DNA of 64,000 bases, from the NCBI GenBank assembly GCA_002025645.1, contig CP018783.1, forward strand, positions 3,720,001-3,784,000. The letters are read 5' to 3'. Source of the stretch: Curtobacterium pusillum (GTDB lineage: Bacteria > Actinomycetota > Actinomycetes > Actinomycetales > Microbacteriaceae). Below, in pieces: positions 43,903-52,170 of this stretch (position 1 is the first letter of the stretch; each line of letters begins with the position of its first letter). The translations under genes and the position numbers were made by a program. Below the pieces are notes generated by a model. It saw only the letters and a list, made by a program, of their open reading frames with translations, made no database searches and was not told where the DNA came from.

Positions 43903-44538
43903 ATGACGTGGCAGACCGACCTCCTCGAGCGGATCCGCACGCAGGTGCCCGGCGGCAGCACGGTCGAGCCGTACGGTTCGGTGACCGAGCCCGGCACGCT
44001 CGACGGCTGGAGTGACGTGGACGTGGCGCTCACCCTCACGGCGGACATCGACGCCGAGAGGCTGCTCGACGGCATGCCGTGGGCGTGGCAGGAGCACGAC
44101 ACCGAGACCTCGCAGACCGTCCGACTCGTGCTCGTCGACGGGCGGCGGGTCGACCTGACCGTGCAGGGGGAGCGCGTCCTGCTGCCGACACCTCCGGCAG
44201 ACAACAGCGTGCGGTTCGACGCCGCGCTCGCCGCCGTCCGGTTCGGCCGCGGGAACGACCTGATCGGGATGCACCTGGTGCTCGGCATCGTCCGGACGGC
44301 CCTGGTCGACGTGATGGTCGCGATCGACCGCGCGACCGGCACGGACCACCACCGATCCGGATCGCCCCTGGACGCCCGGGCGTCGGAGGCCCAGGCGCTG
44401 CTCGCGGAGTCGCTCGGTCCCGATCTGGCGCTCGGGGCAGCCGAGTTCGCGGGACGCTGCCGAACGGAGATCGACCCCGACCACCGCGCGGACTGGGCCG
44501 GTCTCCGTGCCGTGATCGCACTGGGCGCGGGCGGCTGA
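43903..44538 (+). CDS. nucleotidyltransferase-domain protein
   Basis: The 211-aa protein has the polymerase-beta-like nucleotidyltransferase signature (PYGSVTEPGTLDGWSDVDVAL) with both metal-binding aspartates, followed by a helical domain. The layout resembles aminoglycoside or lincosamide nucleotidyltransferases. Its place divergent to arr, with 34 nt between starts, fits a drug-modifying role, but the substrate is unproven. Confidence 0.7.
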   Translation: MTWQTDLLERIRTQVPGGSTVEPYGSVTEPGTLDGWSDVDVALTLTADIDAERLLDGMPWAWQEHDTETSQTVRLVLVDGRRVDLTVQGERVLLPTPPADNSVRFDAALAAVRFGRGNDLIGMHLVLGIVRTALVDVMVAIDRATGTDHHRSGSPLDARASEAQALLAESLGPDLALGAAEFAGRCRTEIDPDHRADWAGLRAVIALGAGG

Positions 44539-44618
44539 CGGGCCGGACGGATCGGGTCCGTCGCGGGGTGCACGGCATCTCCCCCTCAGGGCGGACGCGG
44601 CCGGCGGTGCCGCTCCCG

Positions 44619-44624
44619 TAGCGT
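44619..44624 (+). promoter_or_regulatory. -10 box for the ABC exporter
   Basis: TAGCGT ends 7 nt before GTG 44632, which argues against the earlier in-frame GTG at 44623 that overlaps the box. Confidence 0.5.
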
Positions 44625-44631
44625 GGCCGCC

Positions 44632-45552
44632 GTGATCGAAGTCGAGCACCTCACCAAACAGTACGGTCCGAAGACCGCCGTCGACGACGTCTCGTTCGTC
44701 GTGCGGCCGGGCAGCGTGACCGGCTTCCTGGGCCCGAACGGCGCCGGGAAGTCCACGACGATGCGCATGATCATGGGGCTCGACCGTCCCACCGCGGGAC
44801 GGGCGACGGTGAACGGTCAGCCGTACCGGAGCTTCCGCGACCCGCTCCGGCAGGTCGGCGCGCTGCTCGAGGCGAAGGCGGTGCACCCGGGGCGGAGCGC
44901 CTACAACCACCTGCTCTCCCTCGCTGCGACCCACGGCATCCCGAAGTCCCGCGTCCACGAGGTCATCGACATGACCGGCCTGGAGTCGGTCGCCAAGAAG
45001 CGCGTCGGCGGGTTCTCCCTCGGCATGGGCCAGCGGCTCGGCATCGCGGCGGCACTCCTCGGCGACCCGAAGACCCTCATCCTCGACGAGCCGGTGAACG
45101 GCCTCGACCCGGACGGCGTGCTCTGGGTCCGGCAGCTCGCCCGGCGGATGGCCGCCGACGGTCGCACCGTCTTCCTGTCGAGCCATCTCATGAGCGAGAT
45201 GGCACAGACGGCGGACCGCGTGGTCGTCCTCGGCCGTGGCCGGGTGCTCGCGGACGCCCCGATCCAGGAGTTCGTGGCCGGTGGCGCGGCGAACGGCGGC
45301 GGCAGTCGAGTCGTCGTCCGCACGCCCGCGCCGGACCAGTTGTTCCAGGCGATCGGCCCGAACGCGTCGATCACCCCGCGCGAGGACGGCACCTTCCTGG
45401 TCGTCGGTCCGGACGCCGTGACGGTCGGGAACATCGCCGCGCAGGTCGGTGTCCCGCTGCACGAGCTCACCCCGGTGGGTGCCAGCCTCGAGGAGGCCTA
45501 CATGGCACTCACCCGCGACGACGTCGAGTACCGATCGGAGGGCACCCGATGA
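44632..45552 (+). CDS. ABC transporter ATP-binding protein
   Basis: The 306-aa ATPase has Walker A GPNGAGKSTT, signature FSLGMGQRLGIA, Walker B LILDEPVNGLDPDG and the H-loop SSHLMSEM. The variable C-terminal 85 residues and the order fit DrrA-type or bacteriocin-immunity-type ABC-2 exporters. The leaderless GTG at 44632 is chosen from the -10 box. It is coupled to the permease by an ATGA overlap. Confidence 0.92.
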   Translation: MIEVEHLTKQYGPKTAVDDVSFVVRPGSVTGFLGPNGAGKSTTMRMIMGLDRPTAGRATVNGQPYRSFRDPLRQVGALLEAKAVHPGRSAYNHLLSLAATHGIPKSRVHEVIDMTGLESVAKKRVGGFSLGMGQRLGIAAALLGDPKTLILDEPVNGLDPDGVLWVRQLARRMAADGRTVFLSSHLMSEMAQTADRVVVLGRGRVLADAPIQEFVAGGAANGGGSRVVVRTPAPDQLFQAIGPNASITPREDGTFLVVGPDAVTVGNIAAQVGVPLHELTPVGASLEEAYMALTRDDVEYRSEGTR

Positions 45553-46385
45553 CCGCCACCGCCACCGCCCTGCCGGACACCGTCCGCCTCGGGTTCGGCC
45601 GCCTGATCCGCAGCGAGTGGATCAAGCTCCGCAGCATCCGGTCCACCTGGTGGTGCTACGCCATCCTCGTCGTCGTGACGGTCGGGATGGCAGCACTGCT
45701 CGGCGGTGCCGTCGGCGCTCCGGGCAGTGACGTCCCGGAGGACGCCCTGAAGGGCAGCTTCGTGAGCATCAACACCGCGAGCGTCAGCCTGACCGCGCTC
45801 GTGGTCGGCGTGCTCGGCGTGCTGATCATCACGGGGGAGTACGGCACCGGCCAGGTGCGCTCGACGTTCACGGCCGACCCGGGCCGGACCGGTGTGATCC
45901 TGGCGAAGGCGACCGTCCTCGCGGTGACGACGTTCGTCGTGAGCATCGTCTCCACCTGGATCGGCGTGCTCCTGTCCACCGCGCTGCAGTCGGCGAAGGG
46001 CGCGGAGGTCGCGATCGGCGACCCGTCCGTCTTCCTGCCGATCCTCGGGTCGTCGGTGTACGTGACGCTCCTCGCACTGCTGGCGTACGGCATCGGGCTG
46101 CTCCTGCGGTCGAGCGCCGGTGGGATCGCCGTGACCGTCGGCATCCTCCTGGTGCTGCCCATCGTGTTGTCGGGCATCGGCAACCTGATGCGCCAGCAGT
46201 GGGTGCTCGACATCGCGAAGTTCCTGCCCGACCAGGCGGGGATGCAGCTCTACACGTACTCCTACACGGGCGCGCAGCAGGACGGAGTCGTGCTGAACGG
46301 CTGGGGTGGGTTCGCCGTCCTCGTGGCCGAGGTCGTGGTGATCGGTGTGCTCGCCCTGTCGGTCGCGCGCCGACGCGACGTCTGA
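45549..46385 (+). CDS. ABC-2 type permease
   Basis: The 278-aa membrane protein has six likely helices (IRSTWWCYAILVVVTVGMAALL; LTALVVGVLGVLII; VLAVTTFVVSIVSTWIGVLL and others) and the GTGQVRSTFTADPGR cytoplasmic loop of ABC-2 permeases. It pairs with the preceding ATPase as an exporter for drugs, peptides or lipids. It ends before a 44-bp palindrome. Confidence 0.88.
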   Translation: MTATATALPDTVRLGFGRLIRSEWIKLRSIRSTWWCYAILVVVTVGMAALLGGAVGAPGSDVPEDALKGSFVSINTASVSLTALVVGVLGVLIITGEYGTGQVRSTFTADPGRTGVILAKATVLAVTTFVVSIVSTWIGVLLSTALQSAKGAEVAIGDPSVFLPILGSSVYVTLLALLAYGIGLLLRSSAGGIAVTVGILLVLPIVLSGIGNLMRQQWVLDIAKFLPDQAGMQLYTYSYTGAQQDGVVLNGWGGFAVLVAEVVVIGVLALSVARRRDV

Positions 46386-46398
46386 CGCGACCGCGCTG

Positions 46399-46442
46399 CG
46401 GACTGGAGGCACGGTGCCAGCTGGCACCGTGCCTCCAGTCCG
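46399..46442. terminator. 44-bp perfect palindrome
   Basis: Two 22-nt arms join at CCAG/CTGG. The sequence differs from the palindrome at 39947-39990 by one base per arm. It separates two convergent genes and touches the stop codon of the DHFR-like gene. Confidence 0.8.
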
Positions 46443-47051
46443 TCACGGGGTTGCGGCCCGCAGGATCTCGTACCGGTGCATGGTGACGCCGTTGTCGAAG
46501 CGGCGCTGCTCCAGGAGTTCGAGCTGCAACGGCTCCCGGATCGCGTCGGCGGGGGAGTCGAACAGCGGCCGGCCGGCGCCGAGGACCGCCGGGTGGGTGA
46601 AGAGCAGGAGCTCGTCGAGGAGACCCGCGGCGAGCAACTGCGTGGCGAGGTCCGCACCGCCGACGCCGATGTCGCCCTCGTTCTCCTGGCGGAGCTCGGC
46701 GAGCCGGGCGATCGCGTCGTCGCCGTAGATCGTCGTGTTGTGGTCGGCCGCGGTGCGGGAGCGTGACACGAGGATCTTCGGCTGCTCGGTCCAGATCTCG
46801 CCGTACTCGCGGAGGTAGTCAGGCAGCGACTCGTCGGTCCGGGCGTCGGGCCAGAACGGGTCCATCATGTCGTGGATCACGCGGCCCTCGACGCCCATCG
46901 TCATCGCCTTCGCCCGTTCGTTGAAGAAGCGGTGCAGTTGCTCGTCGATGCGGATCCAGTCGGGTGCGCCGAGGTCGCTCGCCGGCGCCGGACGGCCCTC
47001 GATGAAGCCGTCGAGCGAGATGTTCATCCAGTACACGAACCGTGCGGGCAT
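46443..47051 (-). CDS. RibD/dihydrofolate-reductase-like protein
   Basis: The 202-aa protein belongs to the RibD C-terminal (DHFR-fold) family: FVYWMNISLDGFIEG at the N-terminus, PKILVSRS, and the GVGGADLATQLLAAGLLDELLLFTHPAVLGAGRPLF core. Such proteins are common in actinobacteria; most have no assigned substrate. RBS AAGGAG precedes the ATG. Confidence 0.85.
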   Translation of the reverse strand: MPARFVYWMNISLDGFIEGRPAPASDLGAPDWIRIDEQLHRFFNERAKAMTMGVEGRVIHDMMDPFWPDARTDESLPDYLREYGEIWTEQPKILVSRSRTAADHNTTIYGDDAIARLAELRQENEGDIGVGGADLATQLLAAGLLDELLLFTHPAVLGAGRPLFDSPADAIREPLQLELLEQRRFDNGVTMHRYEILRAATP

Positions 47052-47134
47052 CGCTGACTCCTTCGTCGGGCGGTGGCGCCGAGCATACGCGCGCGGGGCG
47101 GGCGCGTGCGGGCGGGCGGGCGGGCGAGTGCTCC
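47052..47134. other. GGGC-rich intergenic gap
   Basis: The 83-nt gap includes (GGGC)n-type low-complexity sequence (47098-47125), which may form quadruplex-like structure on the G-rich strand. Confidence 0.4.
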
Positions 47135-47629
47135 CTACGCGCGGTCGGGCTCGGTGAGCGCTGCGGCGTAGGCGCGGACCGAGCGGTTGTAGCGGGGGAG
47201 GGTGGGCTCGACGGCCTCGATCGCGACGCGCAGGGCCTCGTCGTACCGACCGGCGCTGTGCAGGGCGAGCGCGAGGAACACCCGCGGGGCAGCACCCGTC
47301 GACGGGTGGGTGGGCGCGGCCTGGAGCATCGCGATCGCCTCGTCGACCCGGTCCAGGTTCCGGAGCGTCGACGCGTGCTGCACCACGAGCTGCGCCGCGC
47401 GGGCGGGGTCGACCTCCGCGAGGCCGGCGGCGGTCGCGGCGGTGTAGTGGACGTCGGCCTCGGCCTCGTGGCCGGCGGAGTCGAGCGAGCCGCCGAGTTC
47501 GAACGCGCCGAGGGCGGGGTGCGGGGCGGTCGCGGCGAGTTCGTGCATGCGGTCGATGCGCGTGGTGTCGTCGATCGTGTCGTCGGCCCAGAGTGCGGCG
47601 ACGCGGGCTTCCCAGTCGGTGTCGGTCAT
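47135..47629 (-). CDS. tetratricopeptide-repeat protein
   Basis: The 164-aa helical protein has TPR-like units (ALGAFELGGSLDSAGHEAEADVHYTAATAAGL; VVQHASTLRNLDRVDEAIAMLQAA; VFLALALHSAGRYDEALRVAIEAV). This matches the small group-5 TPR proteins of actinobacteria, function unknown. The ATG at 47629 has TACGGT 6 nt upstream (leaderless). Confidence 0.75.
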   Translation of the reverse strand: MTDTDWEARVAALWADDTIDDTTRIDRMHELAATAPHPALGAFELGGSLDSAGHEAEADVHYTAATAAGLAEVDPARAAQLVVQHASTLRNLDRVDEAIAMLQAAPTHPSTGAAPRVFLALALHSAGRYDEALRVAIEAVEPTLPRYNRSVRAYAAALTEPDRA

Positions 47630-47635
47630 CCGGCC

Positions 47636-47641
47636 ACCGTA
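47636..47641 (-). promoter_or_regulatory. -10 box for the TPR gene
   Basis: TACGGT on the minus strand lies 6 nt before the ATG at 47629. Confidence 0.5.
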
Positions 47642-47681
47642 GCGGGGGTGTTCGCGTGCACCGGCATGGGGTCAGTGGCGC

Positions 47682-49562
47682 TCAGTCGGTGATGGTCGCG
47701 CGGAACGAGCGCACGAGGGGGATGCCCGGACGGACGATCGCCGGCTCGCTCCAGGCCAGCGCGGCCCCGATCGCGGGGTACTCCGCGGCGCGGACGAACC
47801 ACGGGTCGCGGTGGTCGAGCGCCTCGAGGCGGACCGTCGCCGGGGCTCCGTCGAACACGGCCGACCACTCGATCCACGGTGCGACCGACCCGTGCACGGC
47901 GTCCTCGCCGGTGGCGTCCGCCGTCCGAACCGTGATGTCCGCGCACGGTGGGAAGCGCCAGAGGAACCCGCCGTAGCCGGCACCGACGCGGCCGTTGCTG
48001 CCCGGGCCGCCGAGGTGCACGACGGCGTCACCCGGTGTCCGGAACGACGACGACCACGTCAGCTCCCAGCCCCGGTCGACGGCGCGCCACGCGAGGGAAC
48101 GGTCCTCGTGGAGGGCGACCGCGCGATCGGGGCCGCGCCAGACGACCTCCTGGTGGAGCGTGTGCCCGTGCAGCTCGGTGTGCGGCACGTCCGCGCTGCC
48201 GTGGTCGTCGCGCCAGACGTAGCCCTCGCCGTGCACGTACGTCCGGCCGCCCCAGCAGTTCACCCCGTCCAGGTCCGGGATCGCGAACCCGACGCCGCAG
48301 TGCCAGTCGTGGTCCGGCGGGTGGTGGGCGCTCACCGTCGTGCCGCCGAGCGTCCGCACGGGGTGCAGGTACGGGCGGGGGGACGACGTCGCGATGGTCC
48401 CCGCGCCGTCGAGCACCGTCGCGACGCGGGTGCCGTCGACGACGAGCTCCTGCAGGACCTCGTCGCGGACGGTGTGCGCCCACGGAGCGCCGACCTCGGA
48501 GAACAGGGCCTGCTGGTCGGCGGCTCGGTCGACGATCGTCTCGACGTCCGCGACGACTGGCCGGCGCTCGGGGCCGTCGCCCTCCCACGTCACCCAGGGG
48601 TGGTCGATCTGCACCGGCTCGGTCGTGCGGACGGCCTCGAGCACCTCGACGAAGGCGCCGGTCGACTCGAGCGGCACCAGGAGCTCGTCGCCGCGGGACC
48701 GGTGCGCGAGCAGGTTCTCGAGCAGGTCCGTCCGACCGAGGTCCCGCGTGACCCCGTCGACGGTGACCTCGTCGGTCGTGTAGCCGAGCGTCGCCGTGCC
48801 CGTCGTGCCGCGGACCCGCACGGTGGGCAGGACCTCGGACGGTGCGCAGAGGGTGAGTGCCGCGGTCGCCTCGAGCCCGGCCGTCGTGGTGACCCGGACG
48901 GCCGAGGTGTCGTCGCCCTCGATCGCGTTCGCCCGGTACAGCTCGACCTCGACACGGGCGACCTGGTCGGCACGGCGGCACCCGACCAGCGCGAGTGCGG
49001 TGGCCACGGCGTGCGCGAGCGGGTTCGTGACGACGCCGTCCAGGACGTCCACCCCACCGACCCGTCGACGTCCGGCCCACGCGGAGCGGTCCCAGTACGC
49101 CTGGTTCCGGGTCCAGGTCCCGACGGCTGCGGCGGAGCGGACGGCCCCGACGAGCTCGCCGGTGCGGAACGCCGGGATCGCGTGCGACCCGAGGCTCTGG
49201 AACCCGACCTGGACCACGCGACCGGAGCGGTCCGCGGCGTCGAGCAGTGTCGCGAGTGCCGCGTGCGTCGTCACCGGTGGCTTCTCGAGCAGGACGTCGG
49301 CGCCGGCCTCCAAGGCTGCGAGCGCCAGCGGCAGGTGCGCGCCGATCGGAGCGGCGACGACCACGACGTCGACCGAACCGAGAACCGCAGCGGCGGCGAC
49401 GTCGGCGACCACCGGGACACCGCCGTCGGTCTCCGTGCCGAGAGTCGGGTCGACGACCGCGGTGAGCTCGCACACTCCCGCGGCGACGAGCCGGTCGATG
49501 TTCGCGCGGTGGTGCAGGCCGAAGCCGCGCGCGCCGACGAGCACCACGCCGGGCAGGCTCAT
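47682..49562 (-). CDS. Gfo/Idh/MocA oxidoreductase fused to a PmoA/DUF6807 domain
   Basis: Residues 1-350 are a sugar oxidoreductase: NAD motif VLVGARGFGLHHRANI, LLEKPPVTT (EKP) and the GGVDVLDGVVTNPLAHAV segment. Residues 370-626 match the PmoA/DUF6807 family (HPVRTLGGTTVSAHHPPDHDWHCGVGFAIPDLDGVNCWGG). The 626-aa fusion is the last gene of the leftward sugar operon and overlaps the lyase-like gene by 4 nt. It probably oxidises a sugar derivative; the role of the second domain is unknown. Confidence 0.8.
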   Translation of the reverse strand: MSLPGVVLVGARGFGLHHRANIDRLVAAGVCELTAVVDPTLGTETDGGVPVVADVAAAAVLGSVDVVVVAAPIGAHLPLALAALEAGADVLLEKPPVTTHAALATLLDAADRSGRVVQVGFQSLGSHAIPAFRTGELVGAVRSAAAVGTWTRNQAYWDRSAWAGRRRVGGVDVLDGVVTNPLAHAVATALALVGCRRADQVARVEVELYRANAIEGDDTSAVRVTTTAGLEATAALTLCAPSEVLPTVRVRGTTGTATLGYTTDEVTVDGVTRDLGRTDLLENLLAHRSRGDELLVPLESTGAFVEVLEAVRTTEPVQIDHPWVTWEGDGPERRPVVADVETIVDRAADQQALFSEVGAPWAHTVRDEVLQELVVDGTRVATVLDGAGTIATSSPRPYLHPVRTLGGTTVSAHHPPDHDWHCGVGFAIPDLDGVNCWGGRTYVHGEGYVWRDDHGSADVPHTELHGHTLHQEVVWRGPDRAVALHEDRSLAWRAVDRGWELTWSSSFRTPGDAVVHLGGPGSNGRVGAGYGGFLWRFPPCADITVRTADATGEDAVHGSVAPWIEWSAVFDGAPATVRLEALDHRDPWFVRAAEYPAIGAALAWSEPAIVRPGIPLVRSFRATITD

Positions 49563-51238
49563 CGAGCGGTGCCGATCACGATGCGGGTGCGGCCCGGGGA
49601 ACGCCCGGTGACGTGCACGTGCTCGCCGTCGGGACGGTCCGTGCCGCCGAGGAAGGCGTAGTCCTGGCCGGGCGCGTAGAACGCCGGCTGGCCGGGCCCC
49701 GAACCGTTGCCGGGGCCGAACGTCACGGTGTCGCTGCCGACACGGTACGAGCCGGTCCCCGCGTCGAGGACACGCTCCCCGGTGCCGGCGTCGGTGCTCA
49801 CACCCGAGAAGGTACCCCCGGCGCGGAAGGTCAGCTGGAGCGACCACGGCACGTCGGCACCCGCGGTCTCGACGTCGAGCACGACCTCGCCGGGTGTGAC
49901 GGCCACGTCGACCGTCGTCGTGAGCGCGACCGGGTCCAGCGCGCGGTCGCCGAAGGACATCGACGCCGAGAACCGTCCCTCGTCCGTCAGGTCGTAGTCA
50001 CCGAGCGGGCGGCGCATCTCGGCGGCGAGCGGCTGGTGGTAGCCCGCCGTCACCCGCTCGGTCAGCCGGAAGCGTCCGTCGTCGAGCACGTCGAGTTCGG
50101 TCGGGCGGAACGGCCCGAGACCGAAGAACTCCCGCGACAGCCGCACGTCGGACAGCACGACCGAACCGGCGAACACGCGCAGGAAGGTCGGGCTGTTCGC
50201 CAGCCCCGAGCGCACGTGCCCCTGCGCCGGGACGTCCGAGCCGGCGAAGAGCACGACGTCGCGATCGGCCTCGCGGACGTGCACGAGCCGGGCGTCCCTG
50301 AACGCGGTGGTGCCGAACGGGAGCAGGGCACCGCCGGGCAACGGCTGCGCCAGGAGCGGGTCGGTCATGGCGCGCGCGGCGACCGCCCCTGGCTGCCACA
50401 TCTCGGTGGTCGCGGCGCGGGCGGCCACGGCGGCCAGGTCGGGACGGCCGTCGAGGACCGCGACGTGCCAGAGCAGGGGAGCGAAGGCCCCGATGCCGAA
50501 CGGCTTCGACTGGTCCTGCCGGCGGGACTGCACGGTCTCGACGGTGTCGTCCGGCAGCAGCAGTGCGAGCGTCGCGTCGAGGGACCGGCGGACCGGGTCG
50601 AGCAGCGCGGGGCGACCGAGCACCTCGGCGAGCACGAGGAACGACGGGCAGGAGACGGCGGCCGCGTAGTTCGGGCTCCGTTCCGACCACAGGCCGTCGT
50701 CGTCGATGTCCGGGCCCTCGGCGAGCCACGCGTCGATGCGTTCGACGAGCGCCGGGTCGGGGTGCAGCCGGTGGACGCGGGCGAGCGCTGCCGAGATCTC
50801 CCAGCGGTGGTTCGGCGTGTGCACCCCGCCGGTCAGCAGCGCGGGCGTCGCACGGTGCACGATCCCGTCCAGGTCGTCGGCGAGTGCCCCGGCCGCCGGC
50901 ACGGTCGCACGGTGCGGCGCGAGGAGCTCGAGGGCGTCGCACACGTCGTTCACTGTGAACGCGGAGTCCGGCGGCGAGAGCACGTTATCGCCGCCGACGA
51001 AGGTCCCGCCCGGCGACTGCCGGGCGGCGAGGTGCCGGACCCAGCCGTGGGCGGTGGCGAGGTCGGTGTCGTCCAGGCGATCCGTGCCTCCAGGCCGGCT
51101 CCGGACCCACGCGCCGACCAGCGTGAGGGCACGCGCCATCAGCTCCCGGTGCTGGAGTGTCGCGGGGTCGTCGTCGGTGCGCCGGAGGCGAGCCGCGTCG
51201 GCGTCGGCGGCCGGACCGACGAGGTCGAGGAAGCCCAT
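49559..51238 (-). CDS. heparinase/alginate-lyase-like protein
   Basis: The 559-aa protein has an (alpha/alpha) toroid-like N-terminal half (GVHTPNHRWEISAALARVHRLHP; NYAAAVSCPSFLVLAEVLG) and a beta-rich C-terminal half (SASMSFGDRALDPVALTTTVDVAVTPGEVVLDVETAG). This matches polysaccharide lyases such as heparinase II/III-like enzymes in layout, but I see no decisive catalytic motif. It has no signal peptide, so it acts on imported oligosaccharides. It shares one base with the upstream permease stop. A dispersed repeat (51083-51096) lies in a linker. Confidence 0.55.
   Translation of the reverse strand: MGFLDLVGPAADADAARLRRTDDDPATLQHRELMARALTLVGAWVRSRPGGTDRLDDTDLATAHGWVRHLAARQSPGGTFVGGDNVLSPPDSAFTVNDVCDALELLAPHRATVPAAGALADDLDGIVHRATPALLTGGVHTPNHRWEISAALARVHRLHPDPALVERIDAWLAEGPDIDDDGLWSERSPNYAAAVSCPSFLVLAEVLGRPALLDPVRRSLDATLALLLPDDTVETVQSRRQDQSKPFGIGAFAPLLWHVAVLDGRPDLAAVAARAATTEMWQPGAVAARAMTDPLLAQPLPGGALLPFGTTAFRDARLVHVREADRDVVLFAGSDVPAQGHVRSGLANSPTFLRVFAGSVVLSDVRLSREFFGLGPFRPTELDVLDDGRFRLTERVTAGYHQPLAAEMRRPLGDYDLTDEGRFSASMSFGDRALDPVALTTTVDVAVTPGEVVLDVETAGADVPWSLQLTFRAGGTFSGVSTDAGTGERVLDAGTGSYRVGSDTVTFGPGNGSGPGQPAFYAPGQDYAFLGGTDRPDGEHVHVTGRSPGRTRIVIGTAR
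51083..51096 (-). repeat. in-gene GGAGGCRCGG repeat
   Basis: The minus (coding) strand reads CCTGGAGGCACGG within the lyase-like gene, encoding PGGTD. Confidence 0.65.
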
Positions 51239-52170
51239 CAGTCCTTGAGGCCCGCGTTGAGGTCCGCGCCGTTCACGTACTTCTGGAAGACCAGGTAGAT
51301 GAGGACGAGCGGGATGATCGAGATCACCGAGGCGCCCAGCAGCACCGTCCAGTTGACGTTCTCCGCGCCGACGATGCTCTGCAGGGCGATCTGGATCGTG
51401 AACTGGTGCGGGTCGTTCAGCACGAGCAGTGGCCAGATGTAGTCGTTCCACCGCCACTGGAACGAGAAGATCGCCAGCGTGAGCATGATCGGACGCGAGA
51501 TCGGCAGCATGATCCGCCAGAAGATCCCGAACTCGCTCGCACCGTCGATGCGGGCGGCCTCGACGAGGTCGTCCGGCACCGTGATGAAGAACTGCCGGAA
51601 CATGAAGATGCCCGTCGCGGTGATGACCGACGGCACGATGATGCCCGCGAGCGAGTCGTACATGCCGAGGTCCCGGATGACGATGAACGTCGGGGCGAGG
51701 ATGACCTCGGTGGGGAGCATGGTCGTCGCGAGGATGCAGACGAAGAACACCTTGAGCCACTTGTTGTCGTACTTCGCCAGGGCGTACCCGGTGGCGGCGC
51801 TCGCCAGGACCGTGAGCACGGTGGTGACCAGCGCGACGATGACGGTGTTGCAGAAGTAGCGGGCGAAGTCGTAGCTGGCCCAGGCCTCGGTGAAGCCGCT
51901 GACCGACCAGTTCTTCGGCAGCAGGGTGAGCGGGTACGAGAACAGTTCGCCGCCGGGCTTGAACGCGCTGAGGACGAACCAGAGCACCGGGAAGCCGAAG
52001 GCGATGATGAAGACCCAGAGCAGGGCGGTGACGGCGATGGCACGGGGACGCGGCGCGTGGTTGCCGCCGTGCGCGGGCTTGGTCCTCGTCTTCGTCTTCG
52101 TGGTGTGGTCGGTCGCGGACGCGCCGGACGTGCCGGGTGCACCGGGGGCGCTGGGCAGGGTGGCGGTCAT
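51238..52170 (-). CDS. sugar ABC transporter permease, MalG type
   Basis: The 310-aa protein has six membrane helices and the EAA loop (EAARIDGASEFGIFWRIMLPISRP) that docks the ATPase. A 45-residue Thr/Lys-rich N-terminal tail precedes helix 1. It works with the MalF-type partner and the binding protein upstream. The ATPase is not in this locus; a shared MsiK-like ATPase is probable, as in other actinobacteria. Confidence 0.92.
   Translation of the reverse strand: MTATLPSAPGAPGTSGASATDHTTKTKTRTKPAHGGNHAPRPRAIAVTALLWVFIIAFGFPVLWFVLSAFKPGGELFSYPLTLLPKNWSVSGFTEAWASYDFARYFCNTVIVALVTTVLTVLASAATGYALAKYDNKWLKVFFVCILATTMLPTEVILAPTFIVIRDLGMYDSLAGIIVPSVITATGIFMFRQFFITVPDDLVEAARIDGASEFGIFWRIMLPISRPIMLTLAIFSFQWRWNDYIWPLLVLNDPHQFTIQIALQSIVGAENVNWTVLLGASVISIIPLVLIYLVFQKYVNGADLNAGLKD

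Noticed and set aside
44623..44631. GTG 44623 as the ABC ATPase start
   Set aside because: It overlaps the TAGCGT -10 box; GTG 44632 gives the normal start of the ATPase domain.
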